Assembly (NCBI RefSeq): GCF_000002595.2
Contig: NC_057019.1
Location: 667,997-731,996, forward strand
DNA: 64,000 nt
Reading direction: 5' to 3'
Source of the DNA: Chlamydomonas reinhardtii
Taxonomy: Eukaryota; Chlorophyta; Chlorophyceae; Chlamydomonadales; Chlamydomonadaceae
Part shown: in pieces, positions 1 to 10,052 of the stretch
Position numbering within the stretch: position 1 is the first letter of the stretch
Layout of the letters: every line of letters begins with the position of its first letter
Translations under genes and position numbers: made by a program
Notes under the pieces: generated by a model
The model's input: the letters and a program-made list of their open reading frames with translations, nothing else
Told to the model about the DNA's origin: nothing
Database searches by the model: none

Positions 1-720
1 ACGCGTGCTGCCCCCAGCCGGCGTCACCCCCGCGGCTGCACCATCAGCTGCGCCGTTGCATCAGGCGGCGAGACAGCACTGGCGTGGGCCTGGGCGTATG
101 TGATTGGTGCCGCGGGTGGCGGCGTCGTGGGAGAGCGCAACGGCGGTGCTGCGGCGGTGGCCCCCCACAGGCCACGGCTGCCGTCGTCACCAGCGCTAAC
201 GTTGGACGCGTGCTGCCCCCAGCCGGCGTCACCCCCGCGGCTGCACCATCAGCTGCGCCATCGTATCAGGCGGCGAGACAGCACTGGCGTGGGCCTGGGC
301 GTATGTGATTGGTGCCGCGGGTGGCGGCGTCGTGGGAGAGCGCAACGGCGGTGCTGCGGCGGTGGCCCCCCACAGGCCACGGCTGCCGTCGTCACCAGCG
401 CTAACGTTGGACGCGTGCTGCCCCCCGCCGGCGTCACCCCCGCTGCTGCACCATCAGCTGCGCCGTCGCATCAGGCGTCAAGACAGCACTGGCGTGGGGC
501 TGGGTGTTTGGGATTAGTGCCGCGGGTGGCGGCGTCGTGGGAGAGCGCAACGGCGGTGCTGCGGCGGTGGCCCCCCACAGGCCACGGCTGCCGTCGTCAC
601 CAGCGCTAACGTTGGACGCGCGTTGCCCCCCGCCGGCGTCACCCCCGCGGCTGCACCATCAGCTGCGCCGTCGCATCAGGCGACGAGACAGCACTGGCGT
701 GGGCTTGGGCGTTTGACGTT
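1..720. repeat. 205-bp tandem satellite, about 3.5 copies
   Basis: A unit beginning ACGCGTGCTGCCCCC recurs at 1, 206, 411 and 616, an exact spacing of 205 bp, and the last copy decays near 720. Copies differ at only a few bases. The array runs off the left edge, so its true size is unknown. The unit length is not a multiple of three and every frame that looks open is only periodic, so no protein is proposed. Confidence 0.95.
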
Positions 721-929
721 GGGGCAGCGGGCTGGCCGCTGCCGCTACTCACATTCCCGGGGACTGCGAGGTAGCTCAAGGCAGTGGATAGGTGCAGTTG
801 TGGCTGCGACGATGCTTGTCCGCAGCAGCAGCCGCGGCAGGGGCTATGGTCGCAGACGCCATATCACGGTGCTTTTAAGCGCCTCAAGTCCTGTCTTATG
901 AGTTTGAGGATTGCACAGCACCGAGCCCC

Positions 930-1960
930 GACCACAAAGCGTTTCCCCGGCTGTCCCGTGAAAGGCGCTAGGCACGAGCGGCGGTGCGTGTGCCTGAGAG
1001 CTTTACCCCGTATCCAGCCCAGGGCACAAGGCGTTCCCCCGGCTTTCCTTCAGACGGCGTTGGGCGTGAGCGGCGGTGAGAGCAATGCCCCGTATCCAGC
1101 CCCGAGCACAAGGTGTTCCCCCGGCTTTCTTTCATACGGTGTTGGGCGTGAGTGGCGGTGCGTGTGCCTGAGAGCTTTACCCCGTATCTAGCACGAGGCA
1201 CAAGACGTTCCCCCGGCTGTCCCTGATAAGGCGTTGGGCGTGAGCTGTGGTGCGTGTGCCTGAGAGCTTTACCCCGTATCCAGCCCAGGGCACAAGGCGT
1301 TCCCCCGGCTGTCCCTGATAAGGCGTTGAGAGCTTTACCCCGTATCCAGCCCAGGGCACAAGACGTTCCCCCGGCTGTCCCTGATAAGGCGTTGGGCGTG
1401 AGCGGCGGTGTGTGTGCCTGAGAGCTTTACCCCGTATCCAGCCCAGGGCACAAGGCGTTCCCCCGGCTGTCCCTGATAAGGCGTTGGGTGTGAGCGGCGG
1501 TGCGTGTGCCTGAGAGCTTTACCCCGTATCCAGCCCAGGGCACAAGGCGTTCCCCCGGCTGTCCCTGATAAGGCGTTGGGCGTGAGCGGTGGTGCGTGTG
1601 CCTGAGAGCTTTACCCCGTATCCAGCCCAGGGCACAAGACGTTCCCCCGGCTGTCCCTGATAAGGCGTTGGGCGTGAGCGGCGGTGTGTGTGCCTGAGAG
1701 CTTTACCCCGTATCCAGCCCAGGGCACAAGGCGTTCCCCCGGCTGTCCCTGATAAGGCGTTGGGCGTGAGCGGTGGTGCGTGTGCCTGAGAGCTTTACCC
1801 CGTATCCAGCCCAGGGCACAAGACGTTCCCCCGGCTGTCCCTGCTGCGGCACTGGGCGTGAGCGGCGGTGCGTGTGCCTGAGAGCAGTGCCCCGTATCCA
1901 GCCCCGAGCACAAGGCGTTCCCCGGCTGTCGGCGTTGGGCATCAGCTGAGGCGCGTGCGC
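930..1960. repeat. 92-bp tandem satellite, about 11 copies
   Basis: The phrase GAGAGCTTTACCCCGTATC recurs at about 92-bp spacing (for example near 1420, 1512, 1604, 1696, 1788), with one shortened unit near 1262-1327 and diverged units at both ends. Each unit carries CCGGCTGTCCCTGATAAGGCG followed by a GTGAGCGG stretch. It is unrelated to the 205-bp array that ends about 200 bp to the left. Confidence 0.93.
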
Positions 1961-2860
1961 AGAGAAGGCCCCGTGTGCGTTCATATTAATCCCCCTTTCA
2001 ACACCGCACATGGCAAGACAAGCAAGTATCAAGTATGCAACCAAGTTTAAGTGTTGCATGGGGCACTGCTTCCAAACTCTTTGCGGCACTTCCTTCTTTG
2101 CCAGTTCAATTTATATATACTGTATCCTTCTATGCATATCACACATTACTAAAGACTACAGACACGTCAAGGTGTCAGTATGTAGAGACCCGCAAACAGT
2201 TCTCTGCCACTCGGCAGAGGACGCCCTCGCCCTGCTATGTTTGCTTTTAAGGCCCAGTCTCCACTAGTAACGCTATGTGGCGCACAGGTGCGCCTTGCAG
2301 CGGCCATAACGCTGGGTTGTTGCAGGGGTGGTGACGTCGTTGACCGAGCGCAATATTTATCGCCCACCTTCAATTCGTTCAGGTTCAGGCTCAACAAAAG
2401 CATTTCAAAAGGCTACAGAGCCATCACGCGTGGCGCAGGTGAGGCGGGGGTACCATCCGCGCGACTTGGTTGCTAGCTTCCGAGGCTGTCAGCTGAGAGC
2501 ATGCGCATGCTAAGGTGTCTGTATAATGGCACCGTACAAGCCTGTCATCAGTTCATGCTCAGATCTCAGTCCTGGTACCCTCCCGCCCTCCCTCAGGACT
2601 CCGGCCGCACGAAGGGCCACCCGTGCGGACCACCCCTGGGTGGGCTAGACGTGGCGCACTCACACGTTAACCCCAACAGGCAAGTCTATGTCCAGATATT
2701 ATTTCGCAATTGCTGAAGTAAGCACTGCATGAGTAGCGTGTCTGCAGCTGAACATGGGGGGAAAGGTACCTTGCGTCTTACCCTCTGATATGCCTGGTTT
2801 TGTGGTTTGGTTCCTGACCGAATCGTCCTGAACACTATGCAGGCTTACGAAGGGCAGCAC
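1961..2860. other. Stretch without a clear gene
   Basis: This stretch is less GC-rich than its surroundings and carries no reading frame that I recognise. A possible exon on the plus strand lies at about 2324-2440, with an acceptor-like TTGCAG before it and a GTGAGG donor after it. It has no partner exon, so it is not called as a gene. Confidence 0.4.
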
Positions 2861-2866
2861 GGGTGT

Positions 2867-3238
2867 GGCTAGCTGTGGACTGGAGCGCTGGCACCGGCAG
2901 CATGCGGAGTCTGCGGTGGCACTGTGCAGCAGGTCGGACGTTGTGGTTGAGGTCGTTGTGTGGCAAGACTTAGTATGGGTCCACCTGTGCCGCTTATGCC
3001 TTGGCGGGTGGCGTTTGGTTGTTCCGCGGAAGTGGCTACATGCACATCTGTGGCTAGCTACGGATTGGAGTGCCGGCACCGGCAGCATGCAGAGTCTGCG
3101 GTAGCACTGTGCAGCAGGTCGGACGTTGTGGTTGTCGTTGTGTGTTTGGCAAGACTTTAGTATGGGCACACCTCTGCCGCTTATGCCTTGGCGGGTGGCA
3201 TTTGGTTGTTACCCGGAAGCGGCTACATACGCATCTGT
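2867..3238. repeat. Two tandem copies of an about 185-bp unit
   Basis: The sequence from GTGGCTAGCTGTGGACTGGAG (2867) is repeated with scattered changes from about 3050, through the shared GCAGCAGGTCGGACGTTGTGG and CCGCTTATGCCTTGGCGGGTGG blocks, to about 3238. It is a diverged tandem duplication with no coding signal. Confidence 0.85.
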
Positions 3239-3539
3239 ATTCATGTTACGGTAGGGCACGTTCGGTGAGCGAGGAGGTCGATGGGTGACAGGGCATGTGG
3301 AGCGGGCAGACTTCCTTTCCAGGGTGTGCGATGGCGGACTAAAAGCCTAAGGAGAGGCTGGTGGATGGAGGCGGACTCACGCCTTCAGAGAAACAGGCCG
3401 AATCCTCGTTTACACTGGACGCGCGGCACGTGCCGTTGCATGAACTGTAACACAAATGAGCAGTTGAGGGAATTGGCTTCGTGTGCCCCACGTGTGCGTG
3501 CATGCATGCGGGTGGGAAGCGTGCAGTTGGGGGCAGCTG

Positions 3540-3840
3540 CTTGCGTTAGGTAACGCACATGCGTCCCGCATGCGCCATGGCATGCGTAGTACTTCACGCA
3601 ACCGGCATATGTGCTTCAAGCATGCGTATGGCATGCGTTCGGGACGCATGCGTACATCCAGAAAGAGTCGCTGCGGCCGCTAGCCAACACCAGCATGCGT
3701 TAGGTAACGCATGCTCTGGTAGCGCACGCATGCGTATGGGCGGGCACCGCATGCGTACAGCACATGCTTTTCACGCGTTAAGCATGCGTTTGGGCCATGC
3801 GGCACGCATGCTAACGCATGCTCTAACGCATGGACCCGTC
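3540..3840. repeat. GCATGCG-palindrome-rich stretch at the PLV edge
   Basis: About twenty copies of GCATGC, GCATGCG or CGCATGCG, with spacers such as TTAGGTAACGCA, crowd into 300 bp. They abut the 3' end of the minus-strand gene at 3823-4557. A thinner cluster of the same motif lies at 13,080-13,200. This may be the left terminal region of the virus-like element or a separate simple repeat. Confidence 0.7.
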
Positions 3841-4557
3841 GTTATAGTGTAGTGCTCGGCCCGTGTCGTCAGTCACCCAGAAGCGTATGTCATCCAGGTG
3901 CTGTGCGGTGAGCGTGTAAGTGTACATGTCGCTCTCATTGGCGGCAAAAGTGATGTTGTCAAAGGGTGCTGCATCAATGGGTATGGCTACGAGCACATGG
4001 CTCTCAACGAACCCCGAGGTGGCCAGGTTGTCCACCACGGCGCCCCGTTCCTTGGGCAGGGAGGCGTGCACACACACACTGTTCTCTCGGTTCAGCTTGA
4101 CGGGGCGCTGACTTACAATGGGGCTTGCGTTTGTTCCTGTGGGTTGCGCGCCGTGCTGGAAGCCCAGCAGCTCGTAAGCGTACCCAGGGAAGCTGAATCG
4201 GTAAGTCTTGCCGTCAGGAGGGGGCGTAAAGCGGAACTTGTTTGTGACGCGCAGATATGTCACACCCCAGCCAGGCAGCAGGGCGGCTAGGGCTGTGCGG
4301 AGGGAGTTCACGTCATAGTACCCCTCAGGCAGCGTCAGGTTGGTGGTGGTGGAGCCGTCAAAGACGGACCAGGTGCTGTTTGCTGCGGTGACCGAGTACC
4401 AGCTGCGGTTCACAACTGCGGACACCACAGACACCTTGATGCGGCCACGGGTGCGGTCCAGCTTGATTGCCGCGTGTGGAAGCGTCACCCAAAAATCAGC
4501 TGGCGTGCCGCTGCGCCGGTTAGCTGAGCTGATGTGGATCAGCTGGGTGCGCTGCAT
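3823..4557 (-). CDS. PLV minor virion-type protein, 244 aa
   Basis: The protein opens MQRTQLIHISSANRRSGTPA, a start style (Ile/Leu, Ser-Ser, Arg) seen in minor virion proteins of Polinton-like viruses and virophages. It continues as alternating beta-strand-like stretches rich in Thr, Val and aromatic residues, without membrane segments. That fits a jelly-roll or fibre-type structural protein, but I cannot name the exact family. The start is the first ATG after an upstream GC hairpin and an 8-bp repeat. It is the last gene of the minus-strand series. Confidence 0.6.
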   Translation of the reverse strand: MQRTQLIHISSANRRSGTPADFWVTLPHAAIKLDRTRGRIKVSVVSAVVNRSWYSVTAANSTWSVFDGSTTTNLTLPEGYYDVNSLRTALAALLPGWGVTYLRVTNKFRFTPPPDGKTYRFSFPGYAYELLGFQHGAQPTGTNASPIVSQRPVKLNRENSVCVHASLPKERGAVVDNLATSGFVESHVLVAIPIDAAPFDNITFAANESDMYTYTLTAQHLDDIRFWVTDDTGRALHYNDGSMR

Positions 4558-4585
4558 GGTTGCGGGCTACTGCCTTGGAGGGTCA

Positions 4586-4645
4586 TTTTTGGGCTGAGCC
4601 CCCCGAGCGAAGCGATCCAGGGGGGGCGAAGCCCCCCAGGACCAC
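4586..4645. terminator. GC hairpin between PLV genes
   Basis: GGGGGGCGAAGCCCCCC folds as a six-base stem with a CGAA-type loop. It follows a segment reading GGGCTGAGCCCCCCGAGCGA that recurs near 13,278. Its position between genes, 30 bases upstream of the next start, suggests a transcript-end or processing signal. Confidence 0.5.
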
Positions 4646-4652
4646 CCCTGTC

Positions 4653-4730
4653 CGTGGCTGCGTGGCTGCGTGGCTGCGTGGCTGCGTGGCTGCGTGGCTG
4701 CGTGGCTGCGTGGCTGCGTGGCTGCGTGGG
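4653..4730. repeat. 8-bp tandem repeat, about 9.5 units
   Basis: The unit CGTGGCTG is repeated without interruption between the GC hairpin and AT-richer intergenic DNA of the PLV. It is probably a slippage-prone microsatellite. Confidence 0.95.
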
Positions 4731-5096
4731 TTCGCAAAACATAGCATACTGGCGCAAACCGCGAGTGCTACGTATTAGTATTTGCTATTCCCTATTGCAT
4801 GTAAATAGGCAGCGGGTCCAACTCGGCCGGAGCGAGAAGTGCCTTCGCGCGTCCATGGATAATTGACTTTCGCGAGGTCGCAAGGAAAGGCTCCGAAGCC
4901 CGCGTCTGTCGTATCTTTGGGACAAACTATGTCGACGACATTCAGTCCGGGATACTATGGCGCGAGATTTCGCCGACTTGCTTAGCCATGCCTCTCGCCG
5001 GTCCTGAATGCCCAAGGAGCCCTGAGGTCGCTTCCGCCCTGCGCCTACCCCGATGAGCGTGGGGCATCGGGGAGGTGTTGAGGGCAAGGTTGAGGG
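4731..5096. other. PLV intergenic stretch
   Basis: No supported gene is seen. Base composition is more even than in the flanks. Short open stretches here overlap without any family resemblance. Confidence 0.4.
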
Positions 5097-5753
5097 CTAG
5101 GTACGGCTCGGGTTCTGTGACAAGGGAGCCTGTGACGTCTCTGGATGTGTGTGGAAGTCCCGACACGCGTGCCCTGGCCCCTGTCTCAAGATCCGAGCGC
5201 GTGGCGCGTCGGCGATGGGGCGCAAGTCGCCCTCCCCCACGATTCTACGGGGGCTCAGCCCATTTTCCAGCTGTACAAAGCTGACACCCTCTTGTTCGTC
5301 AGCGGATGGGACGGGGTAGGCCACCAGGGTCATCATCCAAACAGGTGTGACACCGGCGCCAAATGCATCCGCGGGAATCAGGTTGCCGTCAATGCCCACC
5401 AGCCTAAAGTTGTGCAGCTTGCCGCGCAAGATGGAGGCGTTTCCGACCCGGGTGCCCAGCAGGTTGCTGGGAATGATGCGTGTGAAAACTGAGCCAACCA
5501 TGGGCATCAGCTGGTACCCCGCGCTCTTGGTGAGTGATGAGTAGGAGTTGCCCTGGGTGAGGGTGTTGCTCTCAATAAAGTATGGCGCGTTTGCGGGCAC
5601 AGTATTCACGCTGACAATGAATGACTCGATGGCTATCTGCCAATCGGAGGTGTCCCCCGCAAGCCACTCTGGCAGGTCGATGAAGTGCATGCCATCCCGC
5701 CAGTCCCCCTGCACCACGTTCGCAGAGCTCAGCTGGATGCGGAAGAATCGCAT
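5097..5753 (-). CDS. PLV virion-type protein, 218 aa
   Basis: It starts MRFFRIQLSSANVVQGDWRD, echoing the QLIHISSANRRSG opening of the 244-aa protein and suggesting related minor structural proteins. The body has beta-rich segments such as FIDLPEWLAGDTSDWQIAIE and NFRLVGIDGNLIPADAFGAG. The final ~55 residues are compositionally different (Arg/Pro-rich). A 20-base stretch inside this gene (5251-5284) also occurs at 15,024-15,058. Function in the capsid is inferred from context only. Confidence 0.55.
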   Translation of the reverse strand: MRFFRIQLSSANVVQGDWRDGMHFIDLPEWLAGDTSDWQIAIESFIVSVNTVPANAPYFIESNTLTQGNSYSSLTKSAGYQLMPMVGSVFTRIIPSNLLGTRVGNASILRGKLHNFRLVGIDGNLIPADAFGAGVTPVWMMTLVAYPVPSADEQEGVSFVQLENGLSPRRIVGEGDLRPIADAPRARILRQGPGHACRDFHTHPETSQAPLSQNPSRT

Positions 5754-5781
5754 GGCGTTTTGCTATTTGGCAAGGTTTTTC

Positions 5782-6096
5782 TCATGCGTCCACGACCTTG
5801 ACCATGGGGGTTTCGGGCAGCTGCTCTGGGTTGAGCACGCGCACAGCGTCCTCAACGGTGGTGCTGGTGGGTGGGGTGGGTGTGGTGTGGCGTGCCTTGC
5901 CCGCTGCCGTGCGCTCCTCTTTCTTGGCCTGGCGCACCAGCTCCTTGATCCACTTGGGATCCGCGGAGCGGTAAGTTGCAATCGCAATATCAATTAGATA
6001 GTCGGGCAGCTGCGGATGCTCACCCTTGATAGCGGAATACCACGACTTATACTCGTCCGACCGCTTGAAATCCAGGCTGATTCCCGGCGGTGCCAT
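5782..6096 (-). CDS. Small PLV protein, unrecognised
   Basis: Reading from MAPPGISLDFKRSDEYKSWY, about 105 aa. It is charged and helical, with a segment DPKWIKELVRQAKKEERTAA and a Thr/Pro linker, then a short acidic tail. It sits between the ATPase region and the 218-aa virion protein in the same orientation. I do not recognise the family; a small virion or DNA-associated protein is possible. Confidence 0.45.
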   Translation of the reverse strand: MAPPGISLDFKRSDEYKSWYSAIKGEHPQLPDYLIDIAIATYRSADPKWIKELVRQAKKEERTAAGKARHTTPTPPTSTTVEDAVRVLNPEQLPETPMVKVVDA

Positions 6097-6140
6097 GGCT
6101 GCTGCTGTCCTGACCATAGGGCTAGAAAATGCGCGGGCCC

Positions 6141-7976
6141 CTACTCAACGTGCAGGATAGTGTCAAAATTGCGCCGGATGCGTGACTCCTTAGACCCTGT
6201 GAAGTCCAGGACCAGGGCCGAGTGGTCTCCGCCCGTGGCGAACTCGTACACCTCCTCGAATCGGTCTAGGGTCAATATGTTGCTCACTTCCTCGTACAGG
6301 TCCTCCGTGATGATCCGCTTACTTGCATACCGAAATACAACAAATAGCGACGTATTTGTCCTAATCGACTTGGGAATAGCTCTAAGGTTCTGTGTCATAG
6401 CCAAGATGTTTATGCCCAAGTGCCGGTTCTTGAGCACCAAGTTAGTTAGCGCAGATTTACCAGTTGACTTGAATGCCTTAATATTAATGCCTTTGAGGGT
6501 GGGGCTAACCCCTCGACCCCTCCACTAGCCTCAGGGCGCGTGTTCGTCTTCCCTGGGCATGCGGGAATGCAGCTGGTCCATCAATCAGTGCAAATTAGTC
6601 ATGTGAAGGCAAGTTAAAGGACCCCAACCCCAGCCTCTCGAAAATCTCACTGAAGCGGTACCCGCCATTGTCGCTGGCATTGAACGCGAAGTCCTCAGCC
6701 ATCAGAGCCTGCTTCTCCGCCTTGTAAGCGCCCAGCTTCTTGCGCATGTAGGGGAACACGTACATGGATCGGCTGGATCCGCGCAGCATCGTCGCGTCAC
6801 GGCTGCACTGGCCTCCTGTGTAAAACCTGGCACGGAAATGCCACCGCAGGCCGTTTATGCTCGCATGGATCATGGCAGCCGACTTATCGGAGTGAGCGGC
6901 TGTCCGGTCGTAGACCCAGTCCGCCAGGTCTGGGTCATCTGGGCAGCCGCAGTACGACGCCGGGCGTGGGGTATCGCCAATATGTCCACTGAAAGACTCG
7001 CGGCGGCGGTCTGGGTCGAAACTGAGGAGGGGTCGAGACTGGAAGCGGCCACAGTAGACACGGAACAGCCTGTCCCGGTCTTGCCATGGGTTCGACAGGG
7101 CCAGCTCGTAGCACGCAGAGCCTTGCTGGAACTTGTGCCCGGCCCCGTTCAACCAACTCTGCATATCTCTAGAGATGTCGAGAAACATTGACCCGTGTGT
7201 AATGGTGGTCCACTGGGTCCACAGTCTGGGTCCACCGTCAAACACCTCGCCTACCGGGCTGTCCTCGGCCTTCACCCGAGCAGCAGCGGCCATACCAGAA
7301 GGCAGTGTATCAGTGAGCGTGGGCAGCGAGTGTGGGCAACGGTGTTGGCGCAACGTTGGCGCGTTTTTTTGCACGGAATACAAAGCAGCGCGGTTTCGTT
7401 TATTACTTCGTTTATTATTATTTCGTTTATGCTCGCTCTCGCAGCCTGGAGAAGATCGGTTATAGGCCTCGATGGGCGCAAGGTACCGTGCTCATCAGCC
7501 AATAAGGTCGTCGAGCACAAAGAAGGTTACGCAACCATTTGGATAGCGCGGCTCCTGTGGTGGATTGAAGTCCATCCTCTCTAACTCAAACAACTCGTCG
7601 GAATCTAGCTCGTCAATGGATTTGCAGCGGAGAAACTTGCGATACAGGCGCATCAGGCGTCGGTACTCGGCTGTCGCCTCTCGCTCTCGCTTCACGTCCT
7701 CCACTACTTCCAGGAGCTTGGCGTCAGTGTACTCGGTGATGATGTCGGACCCGTCAAGGTGCGCGAGGGAGGTGAACACGACGCAAACCCGGTCAGCTCA
7801 TAGGCTTTCAGCAGCTTTACAGCGCTGTAGGTCTTGCCGCTGCCACGGGAGCCAACGAAGAGGGACACAAAGTATAGCCGGGGCAGGGCGGGGTCGAGGG
7901 GTACCGGGTACTTGTTCCGTTTATAGCGCAGCACGGGGTCGCGCCAGCTGGCAACGGGCTCCTCAGTGACGGGCAT
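6141..7976 (-). pseudogene. PLV packaging ATPase region (A32/FtsK-HerA type)
   Basis: The 5' part (near 7976) carries a P-loop, GSRGSGKT, after LYFVSLFV, and later a Walker B-like FFVLDDL. The 3' part (6141-6440) carries NILAMTQNLRAIPKSIRTN, typical of the sensor region of DNA-packaging ATPases of Polintons, PLVs and nucleocytoplasmic large DNA viruses. The known role of this family is to pump the genome into the capsid. A different 262-codon frame (6595-7383) lies inside the span. The region is treated as a fossil and is not intact. Confidence 0.7.
6595..7383 (-). CDS. Unrecognised PLV-associated protein, up to 262 aa
   Basis: A well-formed minus-strand frame that lies within the ATPase region. 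Better-looking sequence starts around MAAAARVKAEDSPVGEVFDG, so the true start is probably the internal ATG near 7294. The protein is soluble, rich in aromatic residues and Arg, with SMFLDISRDMQSWLNGAGHK and a C-terminal YRFSEIFERLGLGSFNL. No motif that I can assign is visible. It may be an inserted or accessory gene of the element. Confidence 0.5.
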   Translation of the reverse strand: MYSVQKNAPTLRQHRCPHSLPTLTDTLPSGMAAAARVKAEDSPVGEVFDGGPRLWTQWTTITHGSMFLDISRDMQSWLNGAGHKFQQGSACYELALSNPWQDRDRLFRVYCGRFQSRPLLSFDPDRRRESFSGHIGDTPRPASYCGCPDDPDLADWVYDRTAAHSDKSAAMIHASINGLRWHFRARFYTGGQCSRDATMLRGSSRSMYVFPYMRKKLGAYKAEKQALMAEDFAFNASDNGGYRFSEIFERLGLGSFNLPSHD

Positions 7977-8113
7977 TTTCTGCTGCCATTGGTGGAGAAA
8001 AGAGATGTTAGTGCATCATGCGGTAGTTGGGGAAGAGGCTCTGCCACGCAGCCGCATAGTTCTCGGCCTGAATGCGGCGCTGCAGCTCAGCCCTTGCCAT
8101 CTCAGCTGTCAGC

Positions 8114-8560
8114 TCAGGCGTGGGCGGCGTGGGGTGGCTTGTGTAGCGGCCTGCTAGTTCTGGTGGGGCGCACAGGCACATACACCATCCCGTCATTATC
8201 AGACTCCTCAGAGGACTCTGACTCATAGTACACCACCTTTCTGCGTGTCTTTCGTGCTGCTGGTGCAGGGACGGTCTGAAACGCGCTGGGCGGCTGCGGC
8301 ACGCTCTGGGGCTCTGGGGCTCTGACAGCAGCCACAGGCGGCGCTGGCGCTGGCGCTGGCGCGGGAGGCTCTGGGGCTTTCTCGCTTTCCCTCTGGGCGA
8401 TTGCCCTCAGAGCACGCTTTTTCTCCAGAGCTTTGGCGCGCGCAGCAGCCAGCTGCGCCAGACGCTCTGCAGACAGCGGCTTTTTGGCCACTGTAGCCCT
8501 GGCGCGGGGAGGATCCAGCGGCCTCTCACCCTCAGAGTCACTGTCAGAGCGGTCAGACAT
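8114..8560 (-). CDS. PLV Pro/Ala/Lys-rich small protein
   Basis: About 148 aa: an acidic Ser-rich start (MSDRSDSDSEGERPLDPPRA), a Lys/Arg/Ala-rich helix (AQLAAARAKALEKKRALRAI), a Pro/Ala linker, and a basic patch followed by an acidic Glu/Ser patch. This is the composition of a disordered nucleic-acid or scaffold protein. No enzyme motif is seen. Adjacent DNA at 8011-8110 keeps coding-like composition. Confidence 0.45.
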   Translation of the reverse strand: MSDRSDSDSEGERPLDPPRARATVAKKPLSAERLAQLAAARAKALEKKRALRAIAQRESEKAPEPPAPAPAPAPPVAAVRAPEPQSVPQPPSAFQTVPAPAARKTRRKVVYYESESSEESDNDGMVYVPVRPTRTSRPLHKPPHAAHA

Positions 8561-8629
8561 TTTACAGAGGGCACAGAAATTTTATAGAGCGCGCCAGAGG
8601 TCTGAGGCGCTCTGAGGCGCTCTGTAGGG

Positions 8630-8911
8630 TCAGTGCATCTGAGCCTGTACGAGCTGTGTGCGCATGATGGGGATGTGTGACTCGGCTCGCCACACACCGC
8701 CCAGAGGCCTGGGGCAGAACATGCACGAATCGTCACCTGGGGCGCGTAGGGTCTGGCGCCCAAAGAAGTTGAGGGGCACCTGGTCCAGGTAGCCCCTGTA
8801 GCGGTAGAGAGAGGAATGCAGCTCAGTGCTTGGCTGGTCGATGAGCTGCTGGTGGCGGTAGAAGCTGACCTGCGCACGGCCGTCGCGTGCAGCTGAGAAC
8901 TGCGCGTCCAT
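8630..8911 (-). CDS. Small PLV protein, 93 aa
   Basis: The frame MDAQFSAARDGRAQVSFYRH ends in PIMRTQLVQAQMH. It is about 25 bases downstream of the capsid gene stop, in the same direction, and its arrangement resembles the small gene that follows capsid genes in PLVs. It contains CMFCPRP, a lone Cys pair. Function unknown. Confidence 0.5.
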   Translation of the reverse strand: MDAQFSAARDGRAQVSFYRHQQLIDQPSTELHSSLYRYRGYLDQVPLNFFGRQTLRAPGDDSCMFCPRPLGGVWRAESHIPIMRTQLVQAQMH

Positions 8912-8936
8912 TTTTACCTGTGTGTGGGAGAATATT

Positions 8937-10052
8937 TCACGGCTCTAGCGTGCCGTCTGCAGACAGACGGCTAGTGAACTTGGCAATCACAAGCGCAAAG
9001 TTGGCAGTTGCCACGGCTCCTGTGTTGGGGAGTAGTTGGGTGTCGAACGTGACATTAAATGCATCTCCGGTTGAGGGCTCATCGACGCGCGCACCCACGG
9101 CCCACACATAGCGGATGAGGTTGGCAATGGCGGGTGCGAGGGCGGTGCCAATGCGGCTCACTAGCGGCGTGGGGAAGAGACCTGTGTCTGGGAAGAGCAG
9201 TTGCATGTACGCTTGGTAATTGGACGCCAGTGGCGCGTGCGTGAGAAGGGGTTTGCCATTGATTCGGAATTGCCAAGAGAAGTTGGGCATCGTGCTGGTG
9301 CCGCTGCCGTGCGCAAAATAGTGGCTCGTTCCGTGGTGGTCGGTGGTGGTGCTGATTGCGCGTGAGCGGTAGTCAGGAGGCAGGAACGTGGCCGCCACCC
9401 ACTCCAGCTTCTTGCACTCCACGGTCATCTGCGTCTGCTGTGAGTAGCTGCCGTTTTGCTCCAAGTACAGCTTGAAGTTTTCGAATTCGAAGCTGCTCGC
9501 TGGCGCCTCATCCGAGCTCTGGATGGTGAGGTGGATGTCTGACAGCGCATAGGTGGCAGCAGCATTGTTTGAGACCAACACGGCGTTTGGTGCGAGGGTG
9601 AGCACAATGGTGAGGGGGCCGCTCATGGCGCGCGTGTCAATCACGGCGCCGCTGCCCAGGAAGCCGTACCACTGCGTCATGCAAAAGGGTGACTGGTTGA
9701 CGGTGTAGATGGCGTTGTTGAGGCCGTTTGTGATCCATGCGCTGTTGCTAATCACGGTGCGCGCCTGCATGTCCTGGATGTTGCGGTCGTAGTCGGCTAG
9801 GATGCGGAACAACTGGTTGTAGTAGGGGATGGTTTGCACCCTCTCGGTGCCCACCCACACCTCTAGCGTCTCGATGAGTGTTTCCACATCGCACGGAAGC
9901 GACTGGTAGTTGGCGGTGCCGTTCACGGTAGCCAGGAACCACAGGCGCAGCGTGGACAGGTCCCACACGCCGTGGGGAAGCGTGAAGCGTAGGATGTCCC
10001 CAGCCACTGCCGTGTTACGGTCCAGGGGGTCAACCCGTGTAATGATCTTCAT
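8937..10052 (-). CDS. PLV major capsid-like protein 1, 371 aa
   Basis: I choose MKIITRVDPLDRNTAVAGDI as the start because the preceding open sequence overlaps a set of hairpins. The protein is beta-rich throughout, with PHGVWDLSTLRLWFLATVNG, TLIETLEVWVGTERVQTIPY and YNQLFRILADYDRNIQDMQA. These fit the first jelly roll of double-jelly-roll capsids of Polinton-like viruses. A later FRINGKPLLTHAPLASNYQA has a direct counterpart (FSVNGVPVPNF...NQAYALML) in the next gene, which supports a shared capsid fold. It would assemble hexons of an icosahedral particle. Confidence 0.72.
   Translation of the reverse strand: MKIITRVDPLDRNTAVAGDILRFTLPHGVWDLSTLRLWFLATVNGTANYQSLPCDVETLIETLEVWVGTERVQTIPYYNQLFRILADYDRNIQDMQARTVISNSAWITNGLNNAIYTVNQSPFCMTQWYGFLGSGAVIDTRAMSGPLTIVLTLAPNAVLVSNNAAATYALSDIHLTIQSSDEAPASSFEFENFKLYLEQNGSYSQQTQMTVECKKLEWVAATFLPPDYRSRAISTTTDHHGTSHYFAHGSGTSTMPNFSWQFRINGKPLLTHAPLASNYQAYMQLLFPDTGLFPTPLVSRIGTALAPAIANLIRYVWAVGARVDEPSTGDAFNVTFDTQLLPNTGAVATANFALVIAKFTSRLSADGTLEP

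Noticed and set aside
84-900. Several open frames on both strands across the 205-bp satellite
   Set aside because: They are periodic echoes of a unit that is not a multiple of three bases, with frame and composition dictated by the repeat.
968-2089. Minus-strand frames reading LVPWAGYGVKLSGTRT repeatedly
   Set aside because: Products of the 92-bp tandem array; no start, splice or family support.
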